A stretch of DNA of 44,589 nucleotides. It comes from a virus. A model generated the notes under the pieces. It saw only the letters and a program-made list of their open reading frames with translations. It did no database searches and had not been told where the DNA came from. The stretch is taken from positions 1 through 44,589 of IMG/VR virus record IMGVR_UViG_3300047554_000370. One strand, 5' to 3'. Shown here piece after piece: positions 42,144-44,589 of this stretch. Both the position numbers and the translations under genes were made by a program. Position 1 is the first letter of the stretch; the number at the start of each line of letters is the position of its first letter.

Positions 42144-42638
42144 ATGAATACCGTTAACACTTCTGATTCCACCCTCGACGAAATGGACGCATTGCTGGAT
42201 GGTACGCTGGATGATCTGGCAGACATTCCTGAGTTTCGTAACTATCCTATCGGCGCCCACAAGGTGAAGCTTGATTGGGATCTGGCTAAGACTCTTGGTG
42301 GTGTGTACAATACCAAGGAAGTGGAATCTTCTGGCCTGAAGAAGTTTGTTGAAATGCAGATGGTTGCTATCGAAACTGTTGAACTGCCCGCCGGTTCGAC
42401 GGATACTCCGCTGAAGGGTGGAGAGAAAGCCCAGATGCTTTTCGATCTGAAGAATGAATTTGCTCAAGGTAAGTTCAAGAAGGTCATGGCAGCTTTGGCT
42501 CAGCACTACGGCTCTAAGAGCAATCGTGAATTGCTGGCAGATTCCAAGGGTGCTGAAGTTGTGGTTGTGATTAAGCACCGTGAAGATAAGAAGTCTGGTA
42601 AGACATACATTGAAATCGACAATGTGATGGTGGTCTGA
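42144..42638 (+). CDS. Putative ssDNA-binding-like protein, highly expressed
   Basis: A 164-residue protein with an acidic N-terminus (TLDEMDALLDGTLDDLADI) and a beta-rich body ending VVVVIKHREDK ... YIEIDNVMVV, which could be an OB-like fold. It comes after the Cas4-like nuclease, Sak4 and dNMP kinase genes, where phages often encode their single-strand binding protein, and its codons (CTG, GGT, CGT) match the capsid gene. The function is inferred from position and abundance; no diagnostic motif is seen. Confidence 0.6.
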   Translation: MNTVNTSDSTLDEMDALLDGTLDDLADIPEFRNYPIGAHKVKLDWDLAKTLGGVYNTKEVESSGLKKFVEMQMVAIETVELPAGSTDTPLKGGEKAQMLFDLKNEFAQGKFKKVMAALAQHYGSKSNRELLADSKGAEVVVVIKHREDKKSGKTYIEIDNVMVV

Positions 42639-42662
42639 CTCTCTGAAGTGATCTAACACCTT

Positions 42663-42686
42663 GCGCCCAGCTTATTCAGTGGGCGT
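42663..42686 (+). terminator. Hairpin, possible weak terminator
   Basis: CGCCCA (42664-42669) pairs with TGGGCG (42680-42685), with a G-T closing pair outside and a 10-nt loop. TATTAGTTAGATTATTT follows, which is only loosely T-rich. It may reduce transcription after the abundant 164-aa protein or protect its mRNA. Confidence 0.4.
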
Positions 42687-42733
42687 ATTAGTTAGATTAT
42701 TTCCAGCCCCTCATCCTGTAATGGAGTGCTTAC

Positions 42734-42952
42734 GTGACAGATAAGATGCACATTCGACATCAGCGTACTCGGAACATAACTGAGTTTTCTAAGCACAGAT
42801 TGAATGTTCTAAAAGTGCGACTCACTGATTGGATTGCAGACATTCGCAGATTCTATCCTTGGACAGCTCTGGAACAGTCAGTATCCCAGGATCTAGAAGC
42901 TGTTTGGCAAGAACAAAAGCGCCGAGGTGCGCAGAAAGGAAAGAAGTCATGA
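42734..42952 (+). CDS. Small basic hypothetical protein, 72 aa
   Basis: It starts with GTG, with TGGAG 8 bp upstream. Basic and helical (RTRNITEFSKHRLNVLKVRL), ending with KRRGAQKGKKS. It may bind nucleic acid. Its stop overlaps the next ATG. Confidence 0.6.
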   Translation: MTDKMHIRHQRTRNITEFSKHRLNVLKVRLTDWIADIRRFYPWTALEQSVSQDLEAVWQEQKRRGAQKGKKS

Positions 42953-43335
42953 CTCTGTTCTGTGTAAAAGATGGTGATCCTAGCTCCGATGGTTGGAATC
43001 AACCTCTGAAGAAAGTAGTTCCTCCTACTCCTGTACCTCCGAAATATGTACCTACGGAAACTAAAGGCATTGTTCGGAACACGGAGACTGGGAAACTAGA
43101 GACTGACTTTCCTGAGTTGGAACCTCCTGCTTTGGTTGCTCCGCCCCTTAAGCCTACTGAGCTTGATAGTGATGTGTTTCTGCTGGCAGAAGCATTGCGT
43201 AAACAGGTCTATCAAGACATGCTAGCTAACACTTTCAAGCAGTTTGAATCTGACGCTGACTGGAGAGTTCGCCAGATTGAAGGAATATCTACTCGCTCCT
43301 GCAGGAACTACGCAGCTAAGATTTCTAAGAAATGA
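42949..43335 (+). CDS. Hypothetical protein with Pro-rich linker, 128 aa
   Basis: ATG 42949 overlaps the previous stop by ATGA. Residues 20-75 are Pro/Thr/Glu-rich (VVPPTPVPPKYVPT), and the last 50 residues are helical. The gene ends with an ATGA overlap to DNA polymerase, so a polymerase accessory role is possible but unproven. Confidence 0.6.
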   Translation: MTLFCVKDGDPSSDGWNQPLKKVVPPTPVPPKYVPTETKGIVRNTETGKLETDFPELEPPALVAPPLKPTELDSDVFLLAEALRKQVYQDMLANTFKQFESDADWRVRQIEGISTRSCRNYAAKISKK

Positions 43336-44589
43336 CTCACGCGCTTTTTCTCGGCACTGAGGATGATCGTTCTTATGTGCCACATCTTAAAGGTATGTTC
43401 AATGGCTTGACTACTTACGTAGTTCTTGAGCCTTGGTCATACCTTATTCAATTGGAGACTTATTGTGCAAAACGTGATGTCACGAAAGTCGTATGTACTA
43501 ATACCAAAATCTTGGCGTGCCTTCTCGCACTCGAAGGGAATATCAAGACTGATCCTAGTCTCGCCGATTATGCGGGCTCCGTCTTTGCATACAAGTCCAT
43601 CGAGATTGTATTCATTAGTCCATTGTCGCAACTGTTCAGTGTCAGCTACGGTAAATTCTTGGCTGGACGATATGTCTCGAAGGTCGCTAACCCAAGTGCG
43701 TGGAACGAAGCAACACCTTTTAAGTGGGCACTTCTAACTCCTGAGAATGCAGATGCAGTCTATCAACGCGCGCTTTCAGCATATGCTATCGCAACTGACA
43801 TCGAGACATTTAAGTCTCCTTTGTCTATTCGTTGTATTGGCTACACATTTATTTATCTAGATTCATCTGGGCGGCTGACCACTGAATCTGTGGTCCTTCC
43901 TCTTGACTCTGATTGGTCTCTATCTTGGATGCGGATTCTCAATCTGCTGCCTGCTCCTAAGATTTTTCAGAATGGAAAGTACGATGTTAGCTATCTACTG
44001 CGGTACAATGCCGTCCCGTTCAACTGGCTCTGGGATACAGCACATTTATTTCACTGTCACTATTCCGAGCTACCAAAAGATCTTGCTTTCCTTAATGCCT
44101 TCTTTCTTCGTAAGGTGGTATACTGGAAAGATCTTGCAGAAACAAATGATCTTCAAGAGTATTATAGATATAATGCTCTCGACACCTGGGCTACTGCAAA
44201 TGTCTGGATTAACCAGATGCTCCAGATGCCTGACTGGGCAAGGAAAAACTATCTTCTGGAATTCCCACTTGTTTATCCATGTCTCCTTGCTGAGATGACA
44301 GGACTGAAGAGAGATACAAATGCGTTGCAAAAAGCCAGAAAAGAAGTTGATGCACAGATTGAAACACAGCTTACCTCGTTGCGTAGATCGCTCGGGTCTA
44401 GCTCGTTTAATCCTAACTCGCCCGTCCAAGTCAAAACTCTACTCAAGATCCTTGGCTGTGGAGATATTACATCTACCAACGAGAAAGATCTGGCCAAAGC
44501 GTCGTATCGCCATCCGCTTAATTCATTACTCATTGGAAAGATCCTTGAGATTCGCGGCTTCCGTAAACTCAGCTCAACATATCTGAGGA
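43332..44589 (+). CDS. Family A DNA polymerase, N-terminal (exonuclease) part
   Basis: The gene starts at 43332 and runs off the right end, continuing from base 1. This part holds an N-terminal domain of about 150 residues with no named fold, then a 3'-5' proofreading exonuclease: ATDIETF (Asp156, Glu158), FQNGKYDVSYLL (Asn214, Asp218) and YRYNALDT (Tyr280, Asp284). All DEDDy residues are present, so the enzyme should be high-fidelity. The polymerase motifs follow in the left-end part. Confidence 0.92.
   Translation, partial: MTHALFLGTEDDRSYVPHLKGMFNGLTTYVVLEPWSYLIQLETYCAKRDVTKVVCTNTKILACLLALEGNIKTDPSLADYAGSVFAYKSIEIVFISPLSQLFSVSYGKFLAGRYVSKVANPSAWNEATPFKWALLTPENADAVYQRALSAYAIATDIETFKSPLSIRCIGYTFIYLDSSGRLTTESVVLPLDSDWSLSWMRILNLLPAPKIFQNGKYDVSYLLRYNAVPFNWLWDTAHLFHCHYSELPKDLAFLNAFFLRKVVYWKDLAETNDLQEYYRYNALDTWATANVWINQMLQMPDWARKNYLLEFPLVYPCLLAEMTGLKRDTNALQKARKEVDAQIETQLTSLRRSLGSSSFNPNSPVQVKTLLKILGCGDITSTNEKDLAKASYRHPLNSLLIGKILEIRGFRKLSSTYLR
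44463..44589. repeat. 127-bp terminal identity, right copy
   Basis: Identical to 1-127. See the left copy: it closes the map in frame within the DNA polymerase gene. Confidence 0.95.

Overview
The window is a complete, or nearly complete, short-tailed (podovirus-like) double-stranded DNA bacteriophage genome. Its first 127 bases are identical to its last 127, so the unique sequence is 44,462 bp and the map closes into a circle inside the DNA polymerase gene. The phage assignment rests on large terminase, portal, scaffold, capsid, ejection-protein and tailspike genes, with no tape-measure, sheath or baseplate set. A lipobox-bearing small lipoprotein, an M15 peptidoglycan peptidase and a spike-base protein of the RCAP_rcc01079 family point to a Gram-negative host; the sequence does not identify the host further. 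I saw no integrase, no phage RNA polymerase, no tRNA and no CRISPR array. It therefore looks strictly lytic and dependent on host RNA polymerase, which fits the consensus-like sigma70 promoters in the early arm.

Layout: two transcription arms diverge from a regulatory region of about 540 bp (29880-30422) and converge on a strong hairpin terminator at 4785-4808. The rightward (+) arm runs from 30423 to the right end and continues from base 1 to 4756. It holds a 29-residue membrane peptide, a block of small early genes of unknown function (30543-33687), an SF1 helicase, a recombination and nucleotide module (Cas4-like PD-(D/E)XK nuclease, Sak4-like ATPase, dNMP kinase, a possible ssDNA-binding protein), family A DNA polymerase, a DUF3987-type ATPase/helicase, a MazG-like pyrophosphohydrolase, an HTH protein and a DEDDh exonuclease. 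Many neighbours overlap by ATGA, which suggests translational coupling.

The leftward (-) arm runs from 29879 down to 4807 and carries the virion and lysis genes. In transcription order these are small and large terminase, an HExxH zincin-like protein, portal, M15 endolysin (overlapping the portal 3' end), a small protein, scaffold, decoration-like protein, major capsid (SU10/DUF5309 type), a small conserved protein, head-tail adaptor, tailspike, nozzle-like protein, gp53-like fibre-tip protein, holin candidate, three ejection-type proteins (227, 566 and 1640 residues), lipoprotein, spike-base protein, several small structural proteins, and a LamG-like protein with two 87-residue repeat modules.

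Points most worth follow-up: a long RNA hairpin after the capsid gene that pairs with the next gene's ribosome binding site; a paired inverted DnaA-box hairpin near an AT-rich block in the early region; a near-consensus sigma54 promoter ahead of the early arm; operator-like dyads inside two sigma70 promoters; a zincin between terminase and portal; and an ORF overlapping the Cas4-like nuclease by more than 300 bp. Functions are assigned from motifs and synteny only; no database search was possible.
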